Part shown: in pieces, positions 9,200-17,917 of the stretch
How positions within the stretch are numbered: the stretch's first letter is position 1
Layout: the number at the start of each line of letters is the position of its first letter
Origin: Acidobacteriota bacterium
GTDB taxonomy: Bacteria; Acidobacteriota; Terriglobia; Acidiferrales; UBA7541
Length of the DNA stretch: 64,000 bases
Assembly (NCBI GenBank): GCA_003224055.1
Contig: QHYE01000025.1
Coordinates: forward strand, 1-64,000
Direction: 5' to 3'
Notes under the pieces: generated by a model
The model's input: the letters and a program-made list of their open reading frames with translations, nothing else
What the model was told of the DNA's origin: nothing
Database searches by the model: none
Position numbers and translations under genes: made by a program

Positions 9200-10837
9200 T
9201 CAAAAGCCCGGTGCGCCGGAAGTGGCGGGACGCATTTCCGGTGCGTTGACGCCGAAGCGCAGCCGCGCGAAGTAGGTTTGGCCGAGCGACATGAGGCCGG
9301 TGTAGAGATAGCCCCAGACGAAGAGCAGCAGAAACGGCACCGTGGCGTAATTTTCGTTGATGATCGCGTAGGCGACGGTCATGGAAAAATAGAGCCCGAG
9401 AACAATTTCCGCGTAGGGTAGCCAGCCGGCTTTGTTCCTGTAGGATTTTTTCGCGAAGGTGCCCTGCTTGCCTTCGATATTGAATTTTGGCGTGCGCGCG
9501 AATTCGCTTTTCTTTCCAACGATGGCTTCCAGGACCGCTTGGGCGTTGCGCACGGAAATGCCGATGCCGGTGGCCATGACGAACGGCAGATAGAAAAATG
9601 TGCGCTGCCAGGTCTTCGGGCGAAGCTCTCTTTGCGCCACGAGATAGAAGCTGGAGATCGAGCACGTGGAAGCAAGAAACAAAGGCAGGTCGATCAGCAG
9701 CATCTGAAACCAGCCTTGCTGGAAGCGAACGATCATTACCGGCAGCAACATCGTCGAGAGCAGCACCATGAGCGGATAGCTGATGTTGGCCGTCAGGTGA
9801 AAAAAGGCCTCGGCTTTGACGTGCCAGGGAGCATCGGACCTCAAAACCTTGGGCAGGATTTTCTTCGCGGTCTGCATCAGGCCCTTGGCCCAGCGCGCTT
9901 GCTGCGCTTTGAAGCCGTTCATGTCCACAGGAAGCTCGGAAGCGCACTCGATTTGGGGAAGGTACAGGAATTTCCAGCCTTTGAGCTGCGAGCGATAGGA
10001 AAGATCCGTGTCTTCGGTGAGCGTGTCATGCTCCCAGCCACCGGCTTCATCGATCGCTTTGCGGCGCCATACACCGGCGGTGCCGTTGAAATTGAAAAAA
10101 GTGCCGCGGCGGGAACGCGCGCCATGTTCGACGACGAAATGGCCGTCAAGGAGGATGGTCTCCACGTTCGTGAGCAAGGAGTAGTCGCTGTTGAGATACG
10201 TCCAGCGCGTCTGCACCATGCCGATTTTTTCGCCGCCCTCCGGATTCATGAAGTACGGAATCGTGAGGCGGAGGAAATCGGGCTCCGGGAGAAAGTCCGC
10301 GTCGAAGATGGCGACGAATTCGCCCGTCGCGGTTTTCAGCCCATTTTCCAGCGCGCCGGCTTTGTAGCCTTCGCGGTTGGTGCGATGGATGTAGACGATG
10401 GGCATGCCCTGCGCGCCGTGGCGCTCCACGCAAGCGCGCGCGACTTGCTGCGTTTCATCCGTGGAATCGTCCAACACCTGCACGTCCAGTAGTTCGACGG
10501 GATAATCGAAATGCGAGACCGCCTCGACGAGCCGCTCGACCACGTAGCGCTCGTTGAAAATCGGGAGCTGAATAGTGACGCGCGGCCATTCCTTGACCTC
10601 GGGTGGGGATGGGGGAACATTCTTCGCATAAGCAAAGTAGTCGTAGACCAGCCAGTAGCGATGCAGCCCATAAACCGCCAGGACAAAGAGGACGATGAAA
10701 TAGGGAACCATCATCGCGAGGTCGAAGGCGTTGGCGTGGTAGATGCCTCGGAACGTAGGGTCGGTAACCTTGTGCCAGTAATGGCTGATCGTATTCTGTG
10801 CCGCGAGAAATATCGTGAGTAGGAGTGTAGTGTTCAC
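9200..10837 (-). CDS. membrane family-2 glycosyltransferase (cellulose/mannan-synthase-like)
   Basis: A processive GT2 enzyme of 545 residues that would transfer sugar from a nucleotide donor and export the polymer. An N-terminal membrane helix (about 42-60) precedes the GT-A domain with VLDDSTDE (Asp123/124), DAD (179-181), TED (274-276) and the QQARW motif (312-316) of processive synthases. About four membrane helices follow in the C-terminal third. It has no PilZ domain; a separate PilZ protein lies near 47.5 kb but no link is shown. The chosen start is GTG 10837, with a poor ribosome-binding site. Polymer identity (glucan, mannan or glucomannan) cannot be read. Confidence 0.88.
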   Translation of the reverse strand: MNTTLLLTIFLAAQNTISHYWHKVTDPTFRGIYHANAFDLAMMVPYFIVLFVLAVYGLHRYWLVYDYFAYAKNVPPSPPEVKEWPRVTIQLPIFNERYVVERLVEAVSHFDYPVELLDVQVLDDSTDETQQVARACVERHGAQGMPIVYIHRTNREGYKAGALENGLKTATGEFVAIFDADFLPEPDFLRLTIPYFMNPEGGEKIGMVQTRWTYLNSDYSLLTNVETILLDGHFVVEHGARSRRGTFFNFNGTAGVWRRKAIDEAGGWEHDTLTEDTDLSYRSQLKGWKFLYLPQIECASELPVDMNGFKAQQARWAKGLMQTAKKILPKVLRSDAPWHVKAEAFFHLTANISYPLMVLLSTMLLPVMIVRFQQGWFQMLLIDLPLFLASTCSISSFYLVAQRELRPKTWQRTFFYLPFVMATGIGISVRNAQAVLEAIVGKKSEFARTPKFNIEGKQGTFAKKSYRNKAGWLPYAEIVLGLYFSMTVAYAIINENYATVPFLLLFVWGYLYTGLMSLGQTYFARLRFGVNAPEMRPATSGAPGF

Positions 10838-10957
10838 GTCGCTGAGCTGATCCAGAGACCGCGCGTGTTACCCCGCGCGGCATGCGGAGACAACGATTAT
10901 AAGGCGGAGATGCTGACAGTCAATGCGTCTGAACCAGCCGGACCAGGCGGCAGTCCC

Positions 10958-11920
10958 TTATGGGACGAGCACGATTTTTCCCGCGGCGCCCGGTTCAAGA
11001 ATTTCCTTGTGTGCGCGGGCTGCTTCGGCCAGCGGCAGCTCTTTGCCGACGACGGGACGAAGCGTGCCGTTTTCGAGCCCGGCGATCAGCCCGGCGTGGA
11101 TTTCGGTTTCTTCCGCGGGCGTAATGGCCCACAGCGTGAAGCCGCGCGCGGAGGCGCGCCGGAGCATGAGGTCGCGCGGATTGATCGTGATCTCCCCGCG
11201 GTTGCCGATAACGATGACGCGGCCGTTTGTTGCGAGCAGCTTACGGTCGGCCGCGAGGTTCACATTCGCGAGCATTTCGAGAATGACGTCCGCGCCGCGT
11301 CCGCCTGTCGCTTTCAGAATTTCTTCCTGATAGCCCGCTTTGCTGTGATCAAACACCTGGTGCGCGCCTTCGCGCTTTACGAGATCGATGCCTTTCTGCG
11401 TTCCCGCCGTTCCGAACACAGTGAGGCCCATGGCCCGCGCCATTTGGACCGCGGCGCTTCCCACTCCGCCACTCGCGCCGTGCACCAATACGCTTTCCGA
11501 GGCCCGTGCCTGGGCGGAGTGATGCAGCGCGTGATACGCCGTTGTGTAAGGAACCCAAACGCCAGCGCCCTGGCTGAAACTGATTTTATCCGGCAGCGCG
11601 TGCACTTGCTCTTCCAGCGCGAGAGCGTACTCCGCGTAAGCGCCGCTCAGCGTCTTGGCGGTGTAGACGCGGTCGCCTTTCTTGACTTTCTTCACGCCAT
11701 CGCCAACCGCTTCGATGACTCCCGCGCCATCGGAACCTGGGGTGTACGGAAGCGGGGGTTTCACAGCGTAGGTGCCCGCGCGCATATAGGTGTCATACGG
11801 ATTCACTCCGGCAGCGTGAATGCGCACAAGGACTTGCCCGGCCGCGGGCTTGGGTGTGAGGACTTCTTCCAGTTTGAGGACTTCAGGCCCGCCAAATTCA
11901 CGAACGAGAACCGCTTTCAT
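10958..11920 (-). CDS. NADPH:quinone reductase (zeta-crystallin-like MDR)
   Basis: A 320-residue medium-chain dehydrogenase without the zinc-binding cysteines. It begins MKAVLVREFGGPEVLKLEEV, has a GroES-like N-terminal domain and a Rossmann domain with GASGGVGSAAVQMARA. This matches quinone oxidoreductases that use NADPH to reduce quinones or enones. The usual length is about 320-330. It stands alone between the GT2 gene and the channel gene. Confidence 0.88.
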   Translation of the reverse strand: MKAVLVREFGGPEVLKLEEVLTPKPAAGQVLVRIHAAGVNPYDTYMRAGTYAVKPPLPYTPGSDGAGVIEAVGDGVKKVKKGDRVYTAKTLSGAYAEYALALEEQVHALPDKISFSQGAGVWVPYTTAYHALHHSAQARASESVLVHGASGGVGSAAVQMARAMGLTVFGTAGTQKGIDLVKREGAHQVFDHSKAGYQEEILKATGGRGADVILEMLANVNLAADRKLLATNGRVIVIGNRGEITINPRDLMLRRASARGFTLWAITPAEETEIHAGLIAGLENGTLRPVVGKELPLAEAARAHKEILEPGAAGKIVLVP

Positions 11921-11962
11921 TCGCCTGATCTCCCAATTGCCGAAACGGCATTGCTTGCGACA

Positions 11963-13120
11963 CTAGAAATGCTCGTCAGCCGCGATGGGCGCCGGTTCCT
12001 TCTCAGTCAGACCGGCCGAGCGGCCCCAGGCGGTCGTCTGCCAGTTGTCTTTCCCCTTCTTCGCAGGGATCCACGGCGGCAGCGACTGTATTAAATACTC
12101 CGCCAGCGCATAAAGATAAGGCTCGTACATGTGGCGCAGCTCGGTCAATTTGCGATCCGCTTCCGGCCCATCCTGCAGTTTCACGCCGTGCTGCGCCAGC
12201 ATGTCGCGAATGCGGCGTAGGTCCTCGGCGGGCAGCCGATCGTGAGGAAGCGCTCGCGGTGGAGTCTTGAAGACTTGCGACAAATCTACCGCCGCATGCC
12301 GCGCGATGGCGAACGTCAGCTCGGCTTGCCGCTGGCAGGCATCTTCGACGCCGACCTTGACCAGCGCGCAGGTGTCCAGAATTGCCGTGAGCGCGGCGAT
12401 CCAGGACTGGTTGTCATGCTGCGAGCGGAAGAACGCCAGCACCGGATACGAAAGATGGCTCTCCATGAGTTCGGCGGCCCAAAACTCCCAGTCCTTGAGG
12501 AGGTGACGCAACGCCTCGCTGCCTCCCGGGTAAGCGTGGCGCCGAAGCAGCTCGCCCGCAGTGGGGGGCGTGCCCGCACGCGAATCCAGCAGCGAAATAT
12601 TTACCTCGCGCTTCGAGAACGAACCGTAGATGAATGGCAGGTAGCCAATAACGGCGGCAAGAAAACCAAACCCAAAGCCCCCTTCGGCGGCTACCAGCGC
12701 ACGCGCCAGCGGCGAGTGCGGGACGACATCGCCGAGTCCCAACGTGAAAAATGTCGTGCCGCTGAGATACAGATCGGTCACAAAGCCGGGCTGCGCTCCG
12801 GTCATGACCACGGCCGAGCCGGCACCATATTGCATCAGCCCAAAACTGAGAACGAGTCCCACGGCCCACACGCCAACCAAAATCAGCAGCGAGATCGGGC
12901 CGAAGAAGCCCAGCAACGTCTCGCGGCCCTTCCGCGACGATACGAGCCCAATGATGAATTTCCAGGTGGTCCACGTCGTTTTGTAAAACAAACGGGTCAG
13001 CCGGAATCGTCGCGTCACGCGTCGCGGAAGAATGATGGCCTCGAATGCATCCCAAATGACGATCAGGAAGATCGCGACACCCGCGGCGAAAGCGCCCGGA
13101 GCTGGAATCATGTGCGGCAT
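11963..13120 (-). CDS. two-TM potassium-channel-like membrane protein
   Basis: A 385-residue protein with membrane segments around residues 10-30, 72-96 and 140-166. A pore loop at 118-133 reads YLSGTTFFTLGLGDVVP. The filter TLGLGD (126-131) replaces the canonical TVGYGD, so ion selectivity is uncertain. After the pore there is a long soluble C-terminal half (about 170-385) that has no RCK/TrkA-N motif I recognise and is rich in His, Arg and Leu. It resembles acidobacterial proteins annotated as Ion_trans_2 channels. In-frame ATG codons at 13120 and 13111 are both possible. Confidence 0.72.
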   Translation of the reverse strand: MPHMIPAPGAFAAGVAIFLIVIWDAFEAIILPRRVTRRFRLTRLFYKTTWTTWKFIIGLVSSRKGRETLLGFFGPISLLILVGVWAVGLVLSFGLMQYGAGSAVVMTGAQPGFVTDLYLSGTTFFTLGLGDVVPHSPLARALVAAEGGFGFGFLAAVIGYLPFIYGSFSKREVNISLLDSRAGTPPTAGELLRRHAYPGGSEALRHLLKDWEFWAAELMESHLSYPVLAFFRSQHDNQSWIAALTAILDTCALVKVGVEDACQRQAELTFAIARHAAVDLSQVFKTPPRALPHDRLPAEDLRRIRDMLAQHGVKLQDGPEADRKLTELRHMYEPYLYALAEYLIQSLPPWIPAKKGKDNWQTTAWGRSAGLTEKEPAPIAADEHF

Positions 13121-13153
13121 TGTACCCGTTCGGGGAAGAGAACGCCCGGTTCG

Positions 13154-13579
13154 TTAGGGTTCGAGCCGCGCGCTGACGCTGATTTCTGCCTTGAACAGCT
13201 TCGAAACCGGGCAACCCGTTTCCGCGGCCTTAACCGCCGTGTCGAACTTGGCCTTGTCCGCGCCAGGAATTTTAGCGACCAGGTCGAGATGACTCTTGGT
13301 GATGGCGAAGCCGTCCGCGAGTTTTTCGAGCGAAATGGTAGCCGTCGTCTCCAGTTTCTGTGCGGTCAATCCCGCGTTGCCGAGCTGCGCGGAAAGCGCC
13401 ATCGTGAAGCACCCCGCATGCGCCGCAGCAAGGAGTTCCTCGGGATTTGTGCCGACCCCATTTTCAAATCGCGTGCTGAACGAATATTGCGTCTGCTTCA
13501 GGACGCCGCTGTCGGTGGAAATCGTGCCCTTGCCATCCTTCAAACCACCCTGCCAGACTGCTGATGCCTTGCGCTGCAT
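13154..13579 (-). CDS. osmC: OsmC-family peroxiredoxin
   Basis: A 141-residue thiol peroxidase that detoxifies organic hydroperoxides in the cytosol. The peroxidatic Cys57 lies in HAGCFTMAL and the resolving Cys123 in ETGCPVSKLF. The length and the start MQRKASAVWQGGLKDGKG match OsmC rather than Ohr. It is divergent from the DUF2071 gene with a 102-base gap. Confidence 0.93.
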   Translation of the reverse strand: MQRKASAVWQGGLKDGKGTISTDSGVLKQTQYSFSTRFENGVGTNPEELLAAAHAGCFTMALSAQLGNAGLTAQKLETTATISLEKLADGFAITKSHLDLVAKIPGADKAKFDTAVKAAETGCPVSKLFKAEISVSARLEP

Positions 13580-13681
13580 GTTTCTCTCCTTTTGCGTTTT
13601 TCGTCTGTTTCGTAATCAGAGAATTCGATTCTCCGGCAAGCAGGAAGGGTATATTCACAAAATGAAACTGTCGAGCAGCAA

Positions 13682-14437
13682 GTGAAACATATGCTAAAGG
13701 AAATATTGCGCGACGTTGCGCACCGCCCGTGGCCTCGGCCTGCGGGCCCGTGGGTGATGACGCAAAGCTGGCACGATCTCCTCTTTGCGCATTGGCCTGT
13801 CGATGCCGAAACACTGCGAGCGCTGATTTCTGAACGGCTGGAAATTGACACGTTCGACGGCCGGGCGTGGCTCGCCGTCGTCCCGTTTCGAATGACGAAT
13901 GTTCGCTTGCGTGGGACGTCCATGGTGCCATGGCTCTCGGAATTTCCCGAACTGAACGTTCGCACCTACGTCGTCTGCGATGGGAAGCCGGGTGTCTGGT
14001 TTTTCAGCCTGGACGCCGACAACTCACTTGCCGTTGCGATCGCGCGCACTTGGTTCCACTTGCCGTACTTCCGTGCGCGGATGCTGTGTTTGGAACGCAA
14101 TGGCTGGATCGAGTACGCCAGCCAAAGAGACCACTCCGATGCTGCTCCCGCCGCATTGCAAGGGCGATATCGTCCGGTTGCCCCCGTGTTCTTTCCGCAG
14201 CGGGGCACGCTCGAACATTTCCTGACGGAGCGCTACTGTCTCTATGCGCTCGACGGCAGTCACCGGCTCATTCGAGGCGAAATTCATCATCGCCCCTGGC
14301 CGCTGCAGCAGGCTCGAGCGGAGCTTGCGCGCAACACCATGGCCGAGCCGATCGGAATTGCGTTGGAGCGGCCGCCGCTCTTGCATTTCGCGCGGAGGCA
14401 AGACGTGCTCGTCTGGCCGCCCGTGCGCGTGACCTGA
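13682..14437 (+). CDS. DUF2071 (YqjF-like) protein
   Basis: A 251-residue protein matching the YqjF/DUF2071 pattern: MTQSWHDLLFAHWPVDAETLR near the N-terminus, LEIDTFDGRAWLAVVPF, RTYVV.DGKPGVWFFSLDA, and a C-terminal WPLQQARAEL segment. The family is common in soil bacteria and has no established activity. Start ATG 13682 is followed closely by ATG 13691. It faces the DUF486 gene with only about 17 bases between stops. Confidence 0.88.
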   Translation: MKHMLKEILRDVAHRPWPRPAGPWVMTQSWHDLLFAHWPVDAETLRALISERLEIDTFDGRAWLAVVPFRMTNVRLRGTSMVPWLSEFPELNVRTYVVCDGKPGVWFFSLDADNSLAVAIARTWFHLPYFRARMLCLERNGWIEYASQRDHSDAAPAALQGRYRPVAPVFFPQRGTLEHFLTERYCLYALDGSHRLIRGEIHHRPWPLQQARAELARNTMAEPIGIALERPPLLHFARRQDVLVWPPVRVT

Positions 14438-14454
14438 ATCGCAGCCGCTAATTC

Positions 14455-14784
14455 TCACCACTTGTGAAGAATGAAGAACGCCGCAGCCACGATAAATGCG
14501 AACCCCACGCCGTGGTTCCATTTGAGCTTCTCGCCGAGATAGAAAACCGAGAACACCGGGAAGATCGAGAGCGTGATGATCTCTTGAATCGTCTTCAATT
14601 GTGCGGCGTTGAATTGGTAGGAGCCGATGCGGTTTGCCGGCACCTGAAAACAGTATTCGAAAAAGGCGATGCCCCAGCTGGCCAGGATCATTTTCCAGAG
14701 TGCCTCGTTCCGGTATTTCAAGTGCCCGTACCAGGCGAAGGTCATGAAGATGTTGGAAATCGTAAGCAATACGATGGTTCTCAT
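14455..14784 (-). CDS. DUF486 small DMT-like membrane protein
   Basis: A 109-residue integral membrane protein with four predicted helices, containing SNIFMTFAWYGHLKYRNE and AFFEYCFQVPANRIG, the DUF486 signature. The family is related to small multidrug-resistance/EamA transporters; the substrate is unknown. I chose ATG 14784 because the family starts here and its length is about 110; GAGGAG lies 12-13 bases upstream, rather far. An upstream in-frame start at 14847 would add 21 non-conserved residues. Confidence 0.85.
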   Translation of the reverse strand: MRTIVLLTISNIFMTFAWYGHLKYRNEALWKMILASWGIAFFEYCFQVPANRIGSYQFNAAQLKTIQEIITLSIFPVFSVFYLGEKLKWNHGVGFAFIVAAAFFILHKW

Positions 14785-15012
14785 TCGATTTGGTGGCTCC
14801 TCATGGATTGGCGAACAGAACTGGCATTGAGACGGAAAAGCATTCACCGGTGTTGCAATTTCGTCAAATGTTTAATGCCGGATTCCACACAAGGCCATTC
14901 CTGCCCCTTCTCCGGCATTGACCACTCCCGTACTCTGGTTGCATACCCTGTAGCACTTAGATTCCATATTCCTGGATTGGACGAAGAACGCTTGAATCGA
15001 AGAGAGGCTTGC

Positions 15013-16039
15013 GTGCTATCGAGATTGCACAGGTTTTTTGTTGCTTTTCTTGTATTGAGCTTTTTTCTTTCTGCCATCGCCGAGGGCCAGGAAAAAACCG
15101 TGCTGGTGGCCACCGGCTCCAGCATGCCGGAGCCGCTCTATAAGAGCTGGATCGAGGCGTATCACCAACAGCAGCCCTCGACCGATATTCGCTACATGGC
15201 CTCGGGAACCTCGGAGAGCGCCCGCAACACCCTTGCCGGTTCCGGCGATTTCGGCGGCGGAGATGCGCCCATCCCCGAAGCACAGCTCCGCGCCGCGAAG
15301 AAACCAGTTCTCGAATTGCCGGCTGTGCTGATCGGAATTGTAGTGATCTTCGAACTGCCCTGTGAAGAACGAGCTCAAACTCACCGTGCCCGTAGTGGCC
15401 AATATTTTTCTCGGGAAAATCAAAGCCTGGAACGATCCGGCCATCGCGAAACTCAATCCAGAAATGAAACTCCCCGAACTTCCGATTCACGTCCTCCACC
15501 GCGCTGACGGCAAGGGCTCCAATTACATCCTCTCGGACTATCTTGCAAAAGTCAGTCCTGAATTTCTTGCCACGGCCGGCCGCGGCGAATCGCCAAAATG
15601 GCCTGTAGGCCAGGCCTTCCAGCGTTCGCAGGACCTGGTGGCTAAGCTGCGAAACACGCCCGGCGCGATCGGCTACACCGAGTTGAATCTTGCCGCCGGC
15701 GCCGGCATCCGCTTTGCCAGCATCAAGAACGCGGCGGGTGAGTTCATCAAGCCTTCCACGAAGTCGATCGACGCGGCATCCTCCAGCGGCGGCAAGATGA
15801 CTCATGATTTTCGGATCTCACTGACGAACGCGCCCGGAAAAAATAGCTATCCGATCAGCAGTTTCACCTGGCTCTATGTTCCCGCGGTTGCCAAGGATCC
15901 CGCGCGCGGCCGCGCCGTGGCCGACTACCTGAAGTGGGTCTACACCAGCGGCCAGAGAATCGCCCAGGATGAGGGCTACGCCACCTTGCCCGAAGACGTC
16001 CTCGCGAAAGTAGCAGCCAAGGCCGCAACTGTCCGCTGA
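15013..16039 (+). pseudogene. pstS: phosphate-binding protein PstS, split by a frameshift
   Basis: The first reading frame starts at GTG 15013 (AGAGAGG five bases upstream). It encodes a signal peptide (VLSRLHRFFVAFLVLSFFL, cleaved near AEG-Q) and the N-lobe with VATGSSMPEPLYKSW, MASGTSESARNTL and GDFGGGDAPI, ending IVVIFELP. It then leaves frame at 15361. The rest of the protein continues in another frame from GTG 15362 (VKNELKLTVPVVANIFLGKIK, HRADGKGSNYILSDYL) to the stop at 16039. One base sits where a glycine codon is expected, so two bases are missing. If intact, it would bind phosphate in the periplasm for a Pst importer. No pstC, pstA, pstB or phoU is in the window. Whether this is decay or a sequencing error cannot be decided here. 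Confidence 0.85.
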
Positions 16040-16131
16040 ACCAGGACCGCAATCGGCTCAACAGTTGCAGCCAAGCTCGGTGAAAATGGATGACTTGTCG
16101 CGGAGGGTCGCCCGCCGTGCCGGCACAGCGA

Positions 16132-16380
16132 TCAAGGGATCCGCGCGGGCCAAAGGCCTCGAATGTATACCGTGTTGTCCACCACTCGATAATAGACCAG
16201 CCAATTGCCCGCATTAAACCAGCGGTGGCGGCGAAAGCGGCGTCCCTTGGTTCTGACGGGGTACATGTGCGGAAAAAATGAAAGCGCGGGTATTTTCTCG
16301 AGAATCTGTTCCCGGTCTCGATCCGGAAGTTCTTCAAACAATTCCCAGGCTGTGCGGGTCCAGACGACCCCGTGTTTCAC
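16132..16380 (-). CDS. RelE/ParE-family toxin
   Basis: An 82-residue protein beginning VKHGVVWTRTAWELFEELPD, with DREQILEKI and the C-terminal strand WLVYYRVVDNTVYIRGLW typical of the RelE/ParE fold. Such toxins cleave mRNA on the ribosome or poison gyrase; which applies cannot be told. Its GTG start overlaps the antitoxin stop (GTGA, 16377-16380), so the two are translationally coupled with the antitoxin first, the normal type II order. Confidence 0.8.
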   Translation of the reverse strand: MKHGVVWTRTAWELFEELPDRDREQILEKIPALSFFPHMYPVRTKGRRFRRHRWFNAGNWLVYYRVVDNTVYIRGLWPARIP

Positions 16381-16646
16381 CGTTTTCTTCTCTTTGTGCT
16401 TCTGGTACGGGACATTCTAATAACTTCGCCATGCGCTATGACGCGTCCCGCTTTGATATCCGCGTCGGATTTCGCCATCATTTCTCGAAAGGCAGGGTCG
16501 GCTTCGATCCTGTCGAGGCGCTCTTCCATGTCCGCATAAAGCTGGATAGCTTCGCGTACGATTACACTTCGATTGCCATCGCGGTAGGATGCAAGTTCTT
16601 CGAGTAGTTTATTAGTTCGTTTGTCGAGAACGAATTGGTGGCGCAT
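16377..16646 (-). CDS. ribbon-helix-helix (CopG-like) antitoxin
   Basis: An 89-residue protein whose N-terminus MRHQFVLDKRTNKLLEELA followed by NRSVIVREAIQLYADM is a ribbon-helix-helix DNA-binding unit. The charged C-terminal half would wrap the toxin. ATG 16646 has AGGTCC-type complementarity GGAGGT seven bases upstream, the best ribosome-binding site in this region. A consensus promoter and a 26-bp palindrome lie directly upstream, fitting autorepression by the antitoxin or the toxin-antitoxin complex. Confidence 0.82.
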   Translation of the reverse strand: MRHQFVLDKRTNKLLEELASYRDGNRSVIVREAIQLYADMEERLDRIEADPAFREMMAKSDADIKAGRVIAHGEVIRMSRTRSTKRRKR

Positions 16647-16666
16647 TGCGCGAACCTCCAGAGACC

Positions 16667-16717
16667 ACCATAGACAGAAAGTGTGGAGTAGTCAACACCA
16701 TTCATGAATGGTGTTGA
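16667..16717 (-). promoter_or_regulatory. autoregulated promoter and operator of the toxin-antitoxin module
   Basis: On the minus strand TTGACT (+ strand 16690-16695) and TATGGT (16667-16672) are separated by exactly 17 bases, a near-consensus sigma-70 promoter. The perfect 26-bp palindrome 16692-16717 (half-site TCAACACCATTCA) overlaps the -35 box, so a bound dimer would block RNA polymerase. The -10 box lies about 20 bases from the antitoxin ATG. Confidence 0.8.
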
Positions 16718-16740
16718 ATGAGCTTCGGGACAGGGTCACA

Positions 16741-17898
16741 CTAGACGTTTAACGTCAGGCTGACGAGGTCCGGTCGCGTCGGCGGAGGGAGCGGCGGCAG
16801 CTTCGAGCGGTCCACCGGACGATAGAGCGTGTCGCGCTCGACGGGAACGCGCCCGGCGGCACGGATCAAGCGTTCCAGTTCGTTGCGCGAGGTAAACTGG
16901 GAAGTCTTCGCGCCGGCGTCGTGATAGATCTTTTCTTCCACCACCGTCCCGTCCAAATCGTTCGCGCCGAAACGCAGCGCAATCTGCGCGATGCTCGGCG
17001 AGAGCATGATCCAGTACGCCTTGATGTGCTCGAAATTATCAAGCACCAGGCGCGACACTGCGATGTTGCGCAAATCCGCGTAACCGGTCGGCTTCGGGAT
17101 GTGCGAGAGCGCCGTGTTGTCTGGATGAAACGCCAGCGGAATGAACGCTACGAAGCCGTGCGTCTCATCCTGCAATTCGCGCAACTGGACGAGGTGATCC
17201 ACGCGCTCTTCTTCGGTTTCCACGTGGCCGTAAAGCATCGTGGCGTTCGAATGCAATCCAATTTCATGCGCTTGCCGGGCGATGTTCAGCCACATCTGCC
17301 CGCTGACCTTGTGGTCGCAAATGATCCGGCGCACGCGTGGATGAAAAATCTCCGCGCCTCCGCCGGGCAGCGAATCAACGCCGGCTTCTTTCAACTTCAG
17401 CAATGTTTCTTTTGTCGATAGCTTCGCGATGCGCGCGAAGTAGCCCACCTCGACCATGGTGAACGCCTTTAAATGCACTCCAGGGCAGCGTTGCTTCAGC
17501 CCGCGGATCATTTCCAGAAAATATTCGAACGGTAAGTCCGGGTGCAGGCCGCCGACAATATGAAATTCCAGCGCGCCTTCGCGCACACCCTGTTCGGCAC
17601 GGTCGTAGATCTCATCCAGCGCAAAATTGTAGGCGCCGGGCGCATCGGGATCGCGGCCAAACGCGCAAAGTTTGCAGTGCGCCACGCAAATATTTGTCGG
17701 ATTGATGTGCCGGTTGACGTTGTAATACGTGATATTGCCGTGCTTTTTCTCGCGCACGTGATTCGCCAGCCAGCCCACGGCCAGCAGGTCGGGCGAGCGA
17801 TATAGCGTGATGCCATCGTCGAAGCTCAGCCGTTCGCCGGACAGGACTTTGTCCGCAATCGGCTTCAACCGAAGATCGCTAATCGTCAGTTCGCTCAT
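16741..17898 (-). CDS. mqnE: aminofutalosine synthase (radical SAM)
   Basis: First radical-SAM step of the futalosine route to menaquinone: joins chorismate-derived 3-(1-carboxyvinyloxy)benzoate to SAM's adenosyl moiety to give aminofutalosine. The 385-residue protein carries the cluster motif CVAHCKLC (Cys71, Cys75, Cys78), preceded by VNRHINPTNI, and GGLHPDLPFEYF typical of MqnE rather than MqnC. I chose ATG 17898 because homology starts at MSELTISDL; an upstream in-frame start at 17937 would overlap ubiA. It is the last gene of the ubiX-ubiA-mqnE operon, 19 bases after ubiA. Confidence 0.93.
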   Translation of the reverse strand: MSELTISDLRLKPIADKVLSGERLSFDDGITLYRSPDLLAVGWLANHVREKKHGNITYYNVNRHINPTNICVAHCKLCAFGRDPDAPGAYNFALDEIYDRAEQGVREGALEFHIVGGLHPDLPFEYFLEMIRGLKQRCPGVHLKAFTMVEVGYFARIAKLSTKETLLKLKEAGVDSLPGGGAEIFHPRVRRIICDHKVSGQMWLNIARQAHEIGLHSNATMLYGHVETEEERVDHLVQLRELQDETHGFVAFIPLAFHPDNTALSHIPKPTGYADLRNIAVSRLVLDNFEHIKAYWIMLSPSIAQIALRFGANDLDGTVVEEKIYHDAGAKTSQFTSRNELERLIRAAGRVPVERDTLYRPVDRSKLPPLPPPTRPDLVSLTLNV

Positions 17899-17917
17899 TT
17901 TGAATCCGTCGAAAATA

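Noticed and set aside
14464-15012. Upstream extension of pstS reading through the DUF486 gene
   Set aside because: The extended frame lies antisense to DUF486 and lacks homology; a signal peptide with a good ribosome-binding site begins at 15013.
15355-15365. Selenocysteine or programmed recoding as the reason for the split pstS
   Set aside because: The break is a change of frame, not an in-frame UGA, and there is no slippery heptamer or downstream structure of the known type.
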